64,000 bases of DNA from assembly GCF_005233875.1 (NCBI RefSeq), contig NZ_SZPZ01000004.1, forward strand, positions 310,001 to 374,000, in the 5' to 3' direction. Under the pieces are notes generated by a model that had not been told where the DNA came from, did not search any database, and saw nothing but the letters and a program-made list of their open reading frames with translations. The position numbers and the translations under genes were made by a program. Source of the stretch: Kribbella jiaozuonensis. Its GTDB lineage: Bacteria; Actinomycetota; Actinomycetes; Propionibacteriales; Kribbellaceae. Positions 8,502 to 16,426 of this stretch are shown one piece after another; position 1 is the first letter of the stretch; each line of letters begins with the position of its first letter.

Positions 8502-9052
8502 GCGGTCGTCCCGTCCCGGGCGCGCTGGTAATGCCGTCGCGCGCGGGCCCGGTTGCCGCAGTCGGCCGAGCTGCACCACCGGCGCGAACCGTTCTTGCTC
8601 CGGTCCAGGAACAGCCAGCCGCAACCGTCATCCCCGCACTGACGCAGCCGGCCCAGATCCTCGTCCTCGAACAGCCGCCACACCGCCAGCCGGACGGTGT
8701 CTCCCGGCTGATCGGCCCGCCATCGGAACGGGCTCACCTCGACGGATGCCACCCGGACGACTCCGGCGATGAGGTCGTGCAGCGCGTCGACCGCAGCCGG
8801 GTCGGGCCGGTCTCCCACGGCGAGGGGCGCGAGTACGCCGTACGCGATGTCTCGCGCGGCCACCAGGTCGTCGCGCAGCCGCCGCGTCACCACCGCCTGA
8901 TCGGCGCTCACGCCCGCAGCGAGCAGCCAGTGCTCCACATTCGACAGATCGTCGAACCGATCGACCGTCCGCGCGGGATCGAGCCGCCACGCCACGGTGT
9001 TCACGAGATCAACCGCCAACTGCCCACCGATCAACTCGGGCCGGTACACCAC
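8498..9052 (-). CDS. CGNR zinc-finger / ABATE domain regulator
   Basis: This 184-residue protein has an N-terminal ABATE-type domain (LIGGQLAVDLVNTVAWR) and a C-terminal CGNR zinc finger (CGDDGCGWLFLDRSKNGSRRW, then CSSADCGNRARARRHYQR). Proteins of this design are thought to be stress-linked DNA-binding regulators. It is the first gene of the azlCD operon and lies just downstream of a long palindrome (9075-9109), so autoregulation is likely. The start is GTG with GGAGG upstream; a second GTG follows directly. Confidence 0.9.
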   Translation of the reverse strand: MVYRPELIGGQLAVDLVNTVAWRLDPARTVDRFDDLSNVEHWLLAAGVSADQAVVTRRLRDDLVAARDIAYGVLAPLAVGDRPDPAAVDALHDLIAGVVRVASVEVSPFRWRADQPGDTVRLAVWRLFEDEDLGRLRQCGDDGCGWLFLDRSKNGSRRWCSSADCGNRARARRHYQRARDGTTA

Positions 9053-9074
9053 CCGGAACCACCTCCGGGTCTCA

Positions 9075-9109
9075 CTCTAACAGTCATTAATCCCTTTTGC
9101 CTGTTAGAG
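9075..9109 (-). promoter_or_regulatory. Palindromic promoter/operator of the CGNR-azlCD operon
   Basis: CTCTAACAG at 9075-9083 and CTGTTAGAG at 9101-9109 are perfect inverted 9-mers separated by a 17-base spacer rich in A and T. On the minus strand the gene-proximal arm ends about 23 nt before the CGNR start and contains TAGAGT, a fair -10 hexamer. The arms would then straddle the -35 and -10 region, as in an autorepressed promoter. A factor-independent hairpin is less likely because the loop is long and no T-tract follows. Confidence 0.6.
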
Positions 9110-9116
9110 CATCCGA

Positions 9117-10619
9117 CTATAAGCCGGTTTCAGCTTCCAGGCGGCCGCTCTTGATGGCGGCCAGGAACACCTGGTAGTCGCGTTCGTTCTGGTCGGCGTA
9201 CGCCTCGGCGTACTCGACCATCGCCTCGGGGAACGCGTCGTCGCTGTTCAGGTACGTCGTCAGCGCGATGCGGTCGCCGGACCGGGCATGCGCCCTGGCC
9301 AGGGTCCAGCCGCACAGCTGGCCGTACATCGTCATGCCGGACGGGTCCAGCTTCTCCACCGCGGCCGAACCCTTCATGTCCCGCAACTGCCGGACGTAGA
9401 AGTCGCGGGTCTGTCCGTCGATACCGTCGACCCGCTGCCAGCCGAGGAAGATGTCACTGCCCGCCTGCATCAGCCGTTGCCCAACCACCACGCGCTCCCC
9501 CTCGTTGCGGGGTGCCGATCGATGCCGGAACGCAGCCGGGACCTTCGTCTTCAGGACCGACGGACCGGCCTCCTTGAGTTGCAGGAAGAGCGGATCGCCG
9601 TCGTCGCGGCCGCGCAGCAGCACGATCCAGCAACGCGTGCCGACGCTGCCCACTCCGACCACCTTGCGGGCCAGGTCGACGACCTCGAACTGGTCGAGCA
9701 ACGTCCGCAGTTCGTGCGGCAGCGACCTGCGGTACTGGTCCAGCAGGGCTTTGATCCCGGTCTCGAGCTCTTGCCGGCCCGCCTCGGGCAGCAGATCGGC
9801 GATCGGGACGACCAACGGCGGCTCGGCCTTGATCCGGACGCCGTCGTCGGTCATCTCGCAGAGCTTTGTGAAGGCCTTGAGGCTTCCGCTGCCGCGTGCC
9901 TTGAGCAGGGCCTGATCGATGTTCTTGCGGCGGCTCGAGGTCAGCTTGTTACGCATGGTCTGCTCGACCTCGTCGATGTCGGCGCGGGCGTACCAGACGT
10001 CCAGGGCTCGCATGGTCCCGAACTCGGCGCTCGCGTCGCGATAGCGCCGTACCGTCTCGAGGACGCACCTGCGCCGCTCCTTGCGTGAGAAGCCGTTGTC
10101 CCGGCCCGCCACCGCGATGCTCGCCGCGAGGCGTTTGACGTCCCATTCCCACGGCCCGGCGATCGTCTCGTCGAAGTCGTTGATGTCGAACAGCAGCCGT
10201 CGTTCGGGCGATCCGAAGACTCCGAAGTTCGAGAGGTGGGCGTCCCCGCACAGTTGCACCCGGAGGCCGGAGACGGGCGCCGCGGCAAGGTCGGTCGCCA
10301 TCCCGAGGGCATTGCCCCGGAAGAACGCGAAGGGTGAAACCATCATCCGGCCATGCCGCACCGGGACGAGCTCGGGAACGCGGGATCGGGCCTGCTCCTC
10401 GAACAGTGCGACCGGATCCGGACGGTCCGGGGGCAGCACCAACTTCGCCTGCTCGCGCGGCGGCAGCACCACGCGCGCGGCAAGTCCCAGTCGGGCCCGG
10501 TCGGCCGGAGCGAGACGGCGGACGGTGGACACAGATCCAGTGCCGGCGCGAGCTGATCTCGTGGCGGGTGCGGCTCGTAACGGTGTGGGTGAGGCCGCCG
10601 TCGCGTTCCGTGCACTCAT
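9117..10619 (-). CDS. DUF2252 family protein (paralogue 1)
   Basis: This 500-residue DUF2252 protein has RHGRMMVSPFAFFRG, LCGDAHLSNFGVF and LLFDINDFDET. The GDAHxxN...DINDFDE arrangement resembles the catalytic and metal loops of aminoglycoside-phosphotransferase-like kinases, so a kinase-like fold is plausible although no reaction is known. ATG 10619 follows GGAGGGGTGGGGAG. It shares its upstream region with the divergent K+ channel and with the conserved palindrome at 10709-10725. A second family member lies at 27539-29032. Confidence 0.88.
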   Translation of the reverse strand: MSARNATAASPTPLRAAPATRSARAGTGSVSTVRRLAPADRARLGLAARVVLPPREQAKLVLPPDRPDPVALFEEQARSRVPELVPVRHGRMMVSPFAFFRGNALGMATDLAAAPVSGLRVQLCGDAHLSNFGVFGSPERRLLFDINDFDETIAGPWEWDVKRLAASIAVAGRDNGFSRKERRRCVLETVRRYRDASAEFGTMRALDVWYARADIDEVEQTMRNKLTSSRRKNIDQALLKARGSGSLKAFTKLCEMTDDGVRIKAEPPLVVPIADLLPEAGRQELETGIKALLDQYRRSLPHELRTLLDQFEVVDLARKVVGVGSVGTRCWIVLLRGRDDGDPLFLQLKEAGPSVLKTKVPAAFRHRSAPRNEGERVVVGQRLMQAGSDIFLGWQRVDGIDGQTRDFYVRQLRDMKGSAAVEKLDPSGMTMYGQLCGWTLARAHARSGDRIALTTYLNSDDAFPEAMVEYAEAYADQNERDYQVFLAAIKSGRLEAETGL

Positions 10620-10708
10620 GCTCCCCACCCCTCCGGTCGTGATCGAGTCACGTGATCTGGCTCTGGTCCGCCAGAGTTCCACCCAACCCTGCGGCGAGCA
10701 GAGCGGCA

Positions 10709-10753
10709 TCACCCCCGCCGGATGAACCAGCGGCGCCGTTTCGGGGCTTGACT
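10709..10753 (+). promoter_or_regulatory. Regulon palindrome (TCAYCC-N5-GGRTGA) upstream of K+ channel
   Basis: TCACCCCCGCCGGATGA at 10709-10725 matches the 12 fixed positions of the shared motif. At the usual 22-nt distance the hexamer is TTGACT (10748-10753), a weak -10. A transcript starting about 7 nt later would begin at or next to the GTG at 10760. It lies between divergent genes and may also serve the DUF2252 gene at 10619. Confidence 0.65.
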
Positions 10754-10759
10754 GGAACT

Positions 10760-11299
10760 GTGAAAGCCGCCGACGTCGACTACCACCAGCTCCCCAAGCG
10801 GACCCGGCGCCGCCTTGCCACGATGTCGCTGCTGCGTTCCCTGGGCGTGTCCGTGGTGATCGTCGCCGGCTACTTCGTCCTGCCGATGCGTATCGACGGC
10901 ACCTTCGCCGTCGTCGCCCTGGTCGGCGGGCTTGCCGTCGTGGGGCTGCTGCTGGCCCGGCAGATCCTCGACATCTCCCGGTCCCCCTACCCGCGGATCA
11001 GGGCGATCGGTGCGTTGGCGACGTCAGTGCCCTTGTTCCTCGCGATCTTCAGTACGACGTACGTCCTGATGGCGCGTGCCCAACCGGCGAACTTCTCCGA
11101 GCCGTTGAGCCGGCTGGATGCGGCGTACTACACCGTGACCGTCTTCGCGACCGTCGGCTTCGGCGACATCACGGCCGTGTCGGCGGCGGCGCGCGCGGTC
11201 GTCACCGTGCAGATGCTCGGTGATCTCGTCATGGTCGGCCTGGTCGCGCGGACCCTCATCGGCGCCGTCCAGCACAATCTCAGTCAGCGGGGGGAATGA
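10760..11299 (+). CDS. Two-pore-segment potassium channel family protein
   Basis: This is about 179 residues, with hydrophobic spans near 27-42, 48-66 and 82-104, then a pore helix and the K+ selectivity filter TVGFGD at 131-136 and a final span. It lacks a cytoplasmic RCK domain. The start is uncertain: GTG 10760 fits a leaderless transcript from the upstream palindrome promoter, and ATG 10823 (MSLLRSLG) would remove 21 residues. Its last 20 nt overlap the convergent MFS gene. It probably adjusts membrane potential or K+ balance under stress. Confidence 0.82.
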   Translation: MKAADVDYHQLPKRTRRRLATMSLLRSLGVSVVIVAGYFVLPMRIDGTFAVVALVGGLAVVGLLLARQILDISRSPYPRIRAIGALATSVPLFLAIFSTTYVLMARAQPANFSEPLSRLDAAYYTVTVFATVGFGDITAVSAAARAVVTVQMLGDLVMVGLVARTLIGAVQHNLSQRGE

Positions 11300-12860
11300 C
11301 GGGCGGGTCCTCCAGGCGCACCATCCGGAAGGAGTTCACCAACCCGGCCAGAGCGGCGAGGATCGGGATGCCGAGCGCCACTTGCAGGGCGAGCGGTCTG
11401 GCGTCGGTGTTGATCCGGATGATCTCGTCGCGAACGTCCTGCGGTTGCTTGGCGAGCTGTTCCTCGAGCCCGGTGTTGGTCATCACTTCCGCGTCGTGTT
11501 CCAGCGCCGTGGCGACCTGTTCCTGCTGGGCCGGCTGCAGGACGGTGCTCGCCTCCGCCTTGTTGGTGAAGGTGAAGGACAACGTCGCCAGCATGATGGC
11601 GCCGGCGAAGGCCAGTCCGAAAGACAGGCCGAACGAGCCCGCCGCCGAGTTCACGCCGGCCGCCTCGCTGACACGTTCCTCGGAGATCGGTCCCAGGGTG
11701 TAGTTGTTCAGTTGCGATACCAGGAGGCCGAGCCCGGTTCCCACGACGATCAGCGGCGCGACCAGGGCCCAGCCGGAGTCGGCCCGGGGCACGATCGGGA
11801 TCAGGATCACGAGACCGGCGGTCACGAGCGCGAAACCCCACCTGACGATCTTGCCCGGGCGTCGTCCACCGGCCTTCTTCTCGGCGATGATCGCCGCGCC
11901 GAACATGCTGAGCGAGAGCGGCGCCAGGCTGAGGCCTGCCTCCATCGAGTTGTACTCGAGCACCATCTGCAGGTAGATCGGCAGGGCTATCATGCTGCCG
12001 CCCAGCGCGATCTGCTGGAGCATCTGCTGGGAGATGCCGAGCCGGTAGACGGCGGAGCTGAACAGAGCGGGATCGATGAGCGTCGGCTCACCCCGGCGCT
12101 TGCGTCGCACCAGCCAGTAGATGAACGAGCCGAGTGCGACCAGGCCGATGGCCAGGATCAGGCCGACGTACTCGCCGCCTTCCTGCCAGACCAGGATGCT
12201 CAGGACGATGCCACCCATGCCGAGCACGGACAGGATCGCTCCGACGACGTCCACTCGCCGCGAGCCCGTGTACGGCACGTCGTGGACGAGTCCTTGGCCG
12301 GAGACAACGACCACGATCACCGCGACCTCGAGCAGGAACCCCACCCGCCAGGACAGGTAGGTGGTGATGAAACCTCCGAGCAGCGGACCGACCGCGGCAG
12401 CCATCGCAGCCGAGGCCCCCACCAAGGCGTACGCCTTCGTCTGCTCCGCTCCTTCGAAGTTGCCGTGGATCAGCGACTGCATCGCAGGCAGCAGTAGCGA
12501 CGCTCCGATGCCACCCACCAAGGCCCAGAAGATGATGATCGCGGTCAGGCTCTGGGCCAGTGCCATCGCGCTGGCCCCGATCGCGTAGCCGAGCAGTCCC
12601 AGCAGGTAGGCGCGCTTGCGCCCGATCAGATCGCCGACCTTGCTCCCGATCAGGATGAACGCCGCCGAGACCAGGGCCTCGAGCGCGATCGCGGACTGTA
12701 CGCCGCTCACCGTCGTGTCGAGATCGCGGACCACCGAGGAGATCGAGACGTTCATCAGCGACGTGTCGACGACCAGCACGAACATCGCCATCGCGAGCAG
12801 CAGGGCGAGCCGTGGGTTGGCCTTCGTACCGGCGGGGACCCCGCTCGCCTCGTCGCTCAT
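11280..12860 (-). CDS. MFS transporter, DHA2-like (14-span) drug exporter
   Basis: This 526-residue major facilitator begins LALLLAMAMFVLVVDTSLMNVSISSVVRDL, with the Asp of span 1 typical of DHA2 exporters. GSKVGDLIGRKRAYLLG is the loop 2-3 signature and GPLLGGFITTYLSWR is motif C-like. The size and spacing suggest 14 spans and proton-driven export; the substrate is unknown. It starts 8 nt after the SHOCT gene, so it is third in an operon led by the DUF6325 gene and its palindrome promoter. Confidence 0.88.
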   Translation of the reverse strand: MSDEASGVPAGTKANPRLALLLAMAMFVLVVDTSLMNVSISSVVRDLDTTVSGVQSAIALEALVSAAFILIGSKVGDLIGRKRAYLLGLLGYAIGASAMALAQSLTAIIIFWALVGGIGASLLLPAMQSLIHGNFEGAEQTKAYALVGASAAMAAAVGPLLGGFITTYLSWRVGFLLEVAVIVVVVSGQGLVHDVPYTGSRRVDVVGAILSVLGMGGIVLSILVWQEGGEYVGLILAIGLVALGSFIYWLVRRKRRGEPTLIDPALFSSAVYRLGISQQMLQQIALGGSMIALPIYLQMVLEYNSMEAGLSLAPLSLSMFGAAIIAEKKAGGRRPGKIVRWGFALVTAGLVILIPIVPRADSGWALVAPLIVVGTGLGLLVSQLNNYTLGPISEERVSEAAGVNSAAGSFGLSFGLAFAGAIMLATLSFTFTNKAEASTVLQPAQQEQVATALEHDAEVMTNTGLEEQLAKQPQDVRDEIIRINTDARPLALQVALGIPILAALAGLVNSFRMVRLEDPPVIPPAD

Positions 12861-12868
12861 GGCGTCCC

Positions 12869-13186
12869 TCAGCCTGCGAGGATCTTGGCTTTCTGTGCCT
12901 CGAACTCGGCGTCGGTGAGAACCCCCGACTGCTTCAGTTCACCCAGCGTCTTGAGCTGGTCCAACCGGTCGGAGGTGGCCGACGGCGGCGGCGCAACCGG
13001 CGCCGCAGCTACCGGCGCGGGCGGCGGCGCGGTTTGCTCCGCGTAGGCCTCGTCGCGTTTGGCCGCGGTCTCGGCGTCGCGCTGGGCGAACTTGGCGTCC
13101 TGCCTGCGCTGTATCCGGCCGTGGACGGCGGTCGCGGTCCCCGCGACGGCGGCGGTTCTCGCTATTCCTCGCAACAGTCCTGGCAT
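12869..13186 (-). CDS. SHOCT domain protein
   Basis: This 105-residue protein has a basic N-terminus, a Pro/Ala-rich linker (about 52-68), and a C-terminal SHOCT motif, DRLDQLKTLGELKQSGVLTD followed by AEFEAQKAKILAG. SHOCT segments are short helical hairpins often placed at protein ends to mediate oligomer contacts. It lies between DUF6325 and the MFS pump in one operon. No enzymatic role can be assigned. Confidence 0.85.
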   Translation of the reverse strand: MPGLLRGIARTAAVAGTATAVHGRIQRRQDAKFAQRDAETAAKRDEAYAEQTAPPPAPVAAAPVAPPPSATSDRLDQLKTLGELKQSGVLTDAEFEAQKAKILAG

Positions 13187-13196
13187 CTCAGGCTCC

Positions 13197-13643
13197 TTAG
13201 GTCGTCGCTTCCAGGGATTCCAGCGCGTCGAGCACTTCCATCACGTCCTGAGCGGGGATGCGCCCGCCACCGATCAGCGTGCCGCCGGACTCGAGCGCCG
13301 CGGCAACGAACGGGATCGCCCAGGTGTTTTCGTAGACGATCAGCGCTGCGAGTGTTCCCGGCTGCATCGCGTCGGCCACCTCGAGCAGGTCGTCCTCGGC
13401 CAGGATCCCGGAGCGGGCACCGGCGAGATCCGCGAAGCCGCCGGCCTGACCGGTGCCTTCGGCGAGGTCCACCCAGTAGACGGAGCCGTTGGCGTCCTTG
13501 CCGACCACCATCACGTCGTAGACCTGAACGATGCCGCGTTCGACCAGGTTCACGAGCTCCTCCGAGGCTCGACCCGTGAGCCTGTTGCCGGTGAACTCGA
13601 TGAGTATGTAGTCGATGGGTCCGTGAACCTCTGCCTCCGGCAT
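13197..13643 (-). CDS. DUF6325 family protein
   Basis: This 148-residue protein (GPIDYILIEFTGNRLTGR, then IVQVYDVMVVGKDANG) matches the DUF6325 group often seen beside SHOCT genes in actinobacteria. It is hydrophilic except for one moderately hydrophobic stretch near TLAALIVYENTWAIPFV. It is the first gene after the palindrome promoter at 13682-13726, with an untranslated leader of about 30 nt carrying GGAGGGTGGAG. Confidence 0.8.
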   Translation of the reverse strand: MPEAEVHGPIDYILIEFTGNRLTGRASEELVNLVERGIVQVYDVMVVGKDANGSVYWVDLAEGTGQAGGFADLAGARSGILAEDDLLEVADAMQPGTLAALIVYENTWAIPFVAAALESGGTLIGGGRIPAQDVMEVLDALESLEATT

Positions 13644-13681
13644 GTCTCTCCACCCTCCAACGTCGTTTCCCGTTCGTCGCC

Positions 13682-13726
13682 ACGATGCCGCGACCTCCCG
13701 GCGGCGTCATCACCCCGGCGGGATGA
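13682..13726 (-). promoter_or_regulatory. Regulon palindrome and -10 for DUF6325-SHOCT-MFS operon
   Basis: TCACCCCGGCGGGATGA at 13710-13726 matches all 12 fixed positions. Exactly 22 nt downstream on the minus strand is the hexamer CATCGT (13687-13682), within GGCATCGTG. The same hexamer at the same distance occurs at 20338-20382 and 29667-29711, the strongest internal evidence that this is a shared promoter type. Confidence 0.8.
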
Positions 13727-13728
13727 GC

Positions 13729-14829
13729 TCAACCGGCACGATCGCCGCCGGCCGCCGCGCGGTCGGGGTGGGCGACGCGATAGTCGGCGATCGGGCGGTA
13801 CCGGTCGTAGAGCGTCGCGAGAATGCTGAACAGGAAGATGAAGAAGAGCGCGTCCACCAGGTGCAGTTGGCCCGGTCCCCTCGACAGCAGCACGTCGGCG
13901 AGCAGCACCAGTACGACGTTCACCGCGAAGACGATCCCGAACGAGACCGCCGCGGAGTTCCACGAGTAGCCGCGCCTGGCCGCCCACAACCCGATCGCGG
14001 CGTTGATCACCACGAAGACCGCGATCCCGAGGAACATCTGGACGCCGCTGGCGTCGACGCCAGGCAGCACCTGGCCGTAGATCACGCTGATCAGGCCGAT
14101 CAGGAAGATCTTCTCCAACGTCGTCAGGTCGAAGACCTTCCGGTGCGCGGCCTGGTACGCGGCGCGCTCGGACGCCTCGTCGATACCCTCCGGCAACGGA
14201 TCGGCACGGAACCTCCACGACCAGTCGGCCGGACTCAGCCGCGGACGCACGAAGAAGTACAGCACCGCGAGCAGCACGAGGATCGCGACGACGAGGGTCG
14301 GCAGGAACCATGAGACGTCCCGGATCGTGTCGGTCAGGTCGAGCTTGGCGATGTGGATCCAGTACTCCTGCGGCAGTTTGACGAAGATCCAGATCGCAGC
14401 GGCGACGATCACCCAGAACTTGAAGGTGTACCGCAGCGGATTCCGCCGGGTCCGCACCGATTCGTACGCGATGAAGAAGTATTCGAACGTGTTCGGGAAC
14501 AGCAACAGCAGCAGCCGGATACCGGTGGCCTCGAACGCGACGACGCCGATCTGCCGGAAGAAGAACAGGAAGCGGCTGATCTTGACCGCCCCCGGATGGG
14601 TCCAGTTCCGCAGGCTCGCCAGGTAGGCGATGGACAGGTAGAAGACGTCCATCGCCTTGTCGTAGCTCTGGTAGAACGGCGGGTCGAATCCGAACGTCTG
14701 GAAGATCGTCTGGTCGACACCGTCGAGCAGCAGGCAGGCGATGATGGCCGGCAACGGGAACATCGGGATCAGCAGCGGCAGCGCGAAGCGCGCGAGGACC
14801 ACACTCCAGAACACGACCTCGACACTCAT
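13729..14829 (-). CDS. Multi-span membrane protein of unknown function
   Basis: This 366-residue protein has about nine hydrophobic spans, e.g. ARFALPLLIPMFPLPAIIA, FLPTLVVAILVLLAVLYFF and FVVINAAIGLWAA, and an aromatic-rich segment DPPFYQSYDKAMDVFYLS. I do not recognise the family. It begins 1 nt after the phospholipase D stop and is last in the phosphodiesterase-PLD operon, so a role with phospholipid turnover in the membrane is a reasonable guess only. Confidence 0.75.
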   Translation of the reverse strand: MSVEVVFWSVVLARFALPLLIPMFPLPAIIACLLLDGVDQTIFQTFGFDPPFYQSYDKAMDVFYLSIAYLASLRNWTHPGAVKISRFLFFFRQIGVVAFEATGIRLLLLLFPNTFEYFFIAYESVRTRRNPLRYTFKFWVIVAAAIWIFVKLPQEYWIHIAKLDLTDTIRDVSWFLPTLVVAILVLLAVLYFFVRPRLSPADWSWRFRADPLPEGIDEASERAAYQAAHRKVFDLTTLEKIFLIGLISVIYGQVLPGVDASGVQMFLGIAVFVVINAAIGLWAARRGYSWNSAAVSFGIVFAVNVVLVLLADVLLSRGPGQLHLVDALFFIFLFSILATLYDRYRPIADYRVAHPDRAAAGGDRAG

Positions 14830-14830
14830 G

Positions 14831-16426
14831 TCAGAACTCCCCACGCCGACGCATCCGGCGAGGCCTGCCGTCGGGGTCGTAGACGAGCCGGTACAACGGT
14901 TCCGCCCAGAAAGCCTGGAAACGGCTGATCGGTTGCGTGTGGTGCGGACGGATCTGCCCCGGTGGCCGCTCACCTGTTCGGCCGGCGGCGTACCAGGCAT
15001 CCAGGTCCGCCGCGGTCTGTTGCCACAGCCCGAAGCCCGTCTCGAGGTCGAGCTTGGCCAGGCGGTCACGCGGCATACCGAGGTGCTCCGACCACACCTC
15101 CAGCCGCAGCTCCCGGGCCAGCCGACGGGTGCCCTCGGCAACCAGATCGCGGTCTTCGAGGGTCCCGTCCAGAACGGCGCAGGTGAGTTCGCTGTCGCAG
15201 GTCCAGGACCGCCGGTTGAAGTTGTCCGATCCGCAGGTGAACCACACGTCGTCGACGACGCAGATCTTCGCGTGCACGTAGATCGGAGCGCCCGCGCGGT
15301 TCTCCAGGTTGTAGATCGCGACCCGCTCGGGCGCGGTCCCCCGCAACATCCGTACGGCGCGCAGTTGGCCGAAGCGGGCCGGCGGGCCACTCAGTGGCCC
15401 GTCGGCATCGGGGTACCGCGGTACGACGATGATCACGTGCAACCCGGGCCACCGCTCGAGGGCGTCGTGGATCCCCTCCGCGATCAGCTCCGACCACAGA
15501 TACTGGTCCTCCAGATAGATCAGCTTCCGCGCATTGCCGAACGCCTTCAGGTACGCCCGCGCGATGCTCCGCTCCCCCAGCGGCGCGAACGGATAGCCAG
15601 GACGCTTGTGGGCATACGTTCGCAACACCTGTACGGCGTGCGGCCCGGCCGGCGGCGGATCCGGAAACGACTCCGGCAGCGACTTCGGATGGCGCGGCAT
15701 CCGGGCCATCCGTTGCACGACCATCCGGTACGGCGTCCGGCGGTCGAGCGGGTGGCCGTCGTCCCAGCGCTCGACGAAGGTCCGGAGAAGATCACCGACG
15801 ACCGGTCCGCGGATCTCGAGCGCCGCGTCGTGCCACGGGGTCTGGTCGCCGTACCTGCGGTCCATCGGTGCCTGCTGAGGATCGCCCAGGTGCTCGCCGT
15901 CGTCACGGCGCTGGTGGGACAGGTCGATACCGCCGACGAACGCGACGTCCAGCTCCGGCCAGCCCTTGCGCCGGATCACGAACAGCTTCTGGTGATGCGA
16001 CGCCAGCCGCCGGACGCGCTGGTCGAGCAGTACCTCGGCGCCCGCCTCGTTGAGCTTCGTCCCCAGGCGCCGGTTCTCCCGCGCATTGAACTGCAGATGG
16101 TCGGAGTGGGATCGCCACAGCAGTGCCCTGATCTCGATCCCCGACCGGGCCAGATCGGCGAGCACAGTGCCGATCGTCGGGCCCTCGGGCAGCAGCTTCT
16201 CGTCCGCGTCACCACGCCAGTCGGTGAAATAGACCCGGTCGCCGGCGTGCAGCGCGCACAGCTCCTCGTACAGCCGGCGGAAGTACGTCGCACCGTGGAT
16301 CAGCGGCCGGACCAGGTTGCCGTCGACCCAGGATCCGTCCACGTCCCCGACCCGGTCGATGTCCGTACCGGGATTGCCGCGCTCGTCCGGTCGCAGGAAC
16401 CATTTCCCGGCTGTGTGGTCGGTCAT
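14831..16426 (-). CDS. Phospholipase D family protein
   Basis: This 531-residue protein has two PLD half-sites. The second is canonical: HAKICVVDDVWFTCGSDNF with the following RRS gives HxKx4D and GSxNxxxRS. The first reads ASHHQKLFVIRRKG...DVAFVGGIDL: it keeps His and Lys but has Arg where Asp is usual. No signal peptide is evident, so it may be cytosolic or membrane-associated through its neighbours. ATG 16426 overlaps the phosphodiesterase stop (ATGA), and a further promoter seems to lie within the end of that gene (16445-16489). Confidence 0.9.
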   Translation of the reverse strand: MTDHTAGKWFLRPDERGNPGTDIDRVGDVDGSWVDGNLVRPLIHGATYFRRLYEELCALHAGDRVYFTDWRGDADEKLLPEGPTIGTVLADLARSGIEIRALLWRSHSDHLQFNARENRRLGTKLNEAGAEVLLDQRVRRLASHHQKLFVIRRKGWPELDVAFVGGIDLSHQRRDDGEHLGDPQQAPMDRRYGDQTPWHDAALEIRGPVVGDLLRTFVERWDDGHPLDRRTPYRMVVQRMARMPRHPKSLPESFPDPPPAGPHAVQVLRTYAHKRPGYPFAPLGERSIARAYLKAFGNARKLIYLEDQYLWSELIAEGIHDALERWPGLHVIIVVPRYPDADGPLSGPPARFGQLRAVRMLRGTAPERVAIYNLENRAGAPIYVHAKICVVDDVWFTCGSDNFNRRSWTCDSELTCAVLDGTLEDRDLVAEGTRRLARELRLEVWSEHLGMPRDRLAKLDLETGFGLWQQTAADLDAWYAAGRTGERPPGQIRPHHTQPISRFQAFWAEPLYRLVYDPDGRPRRMRRRGEF

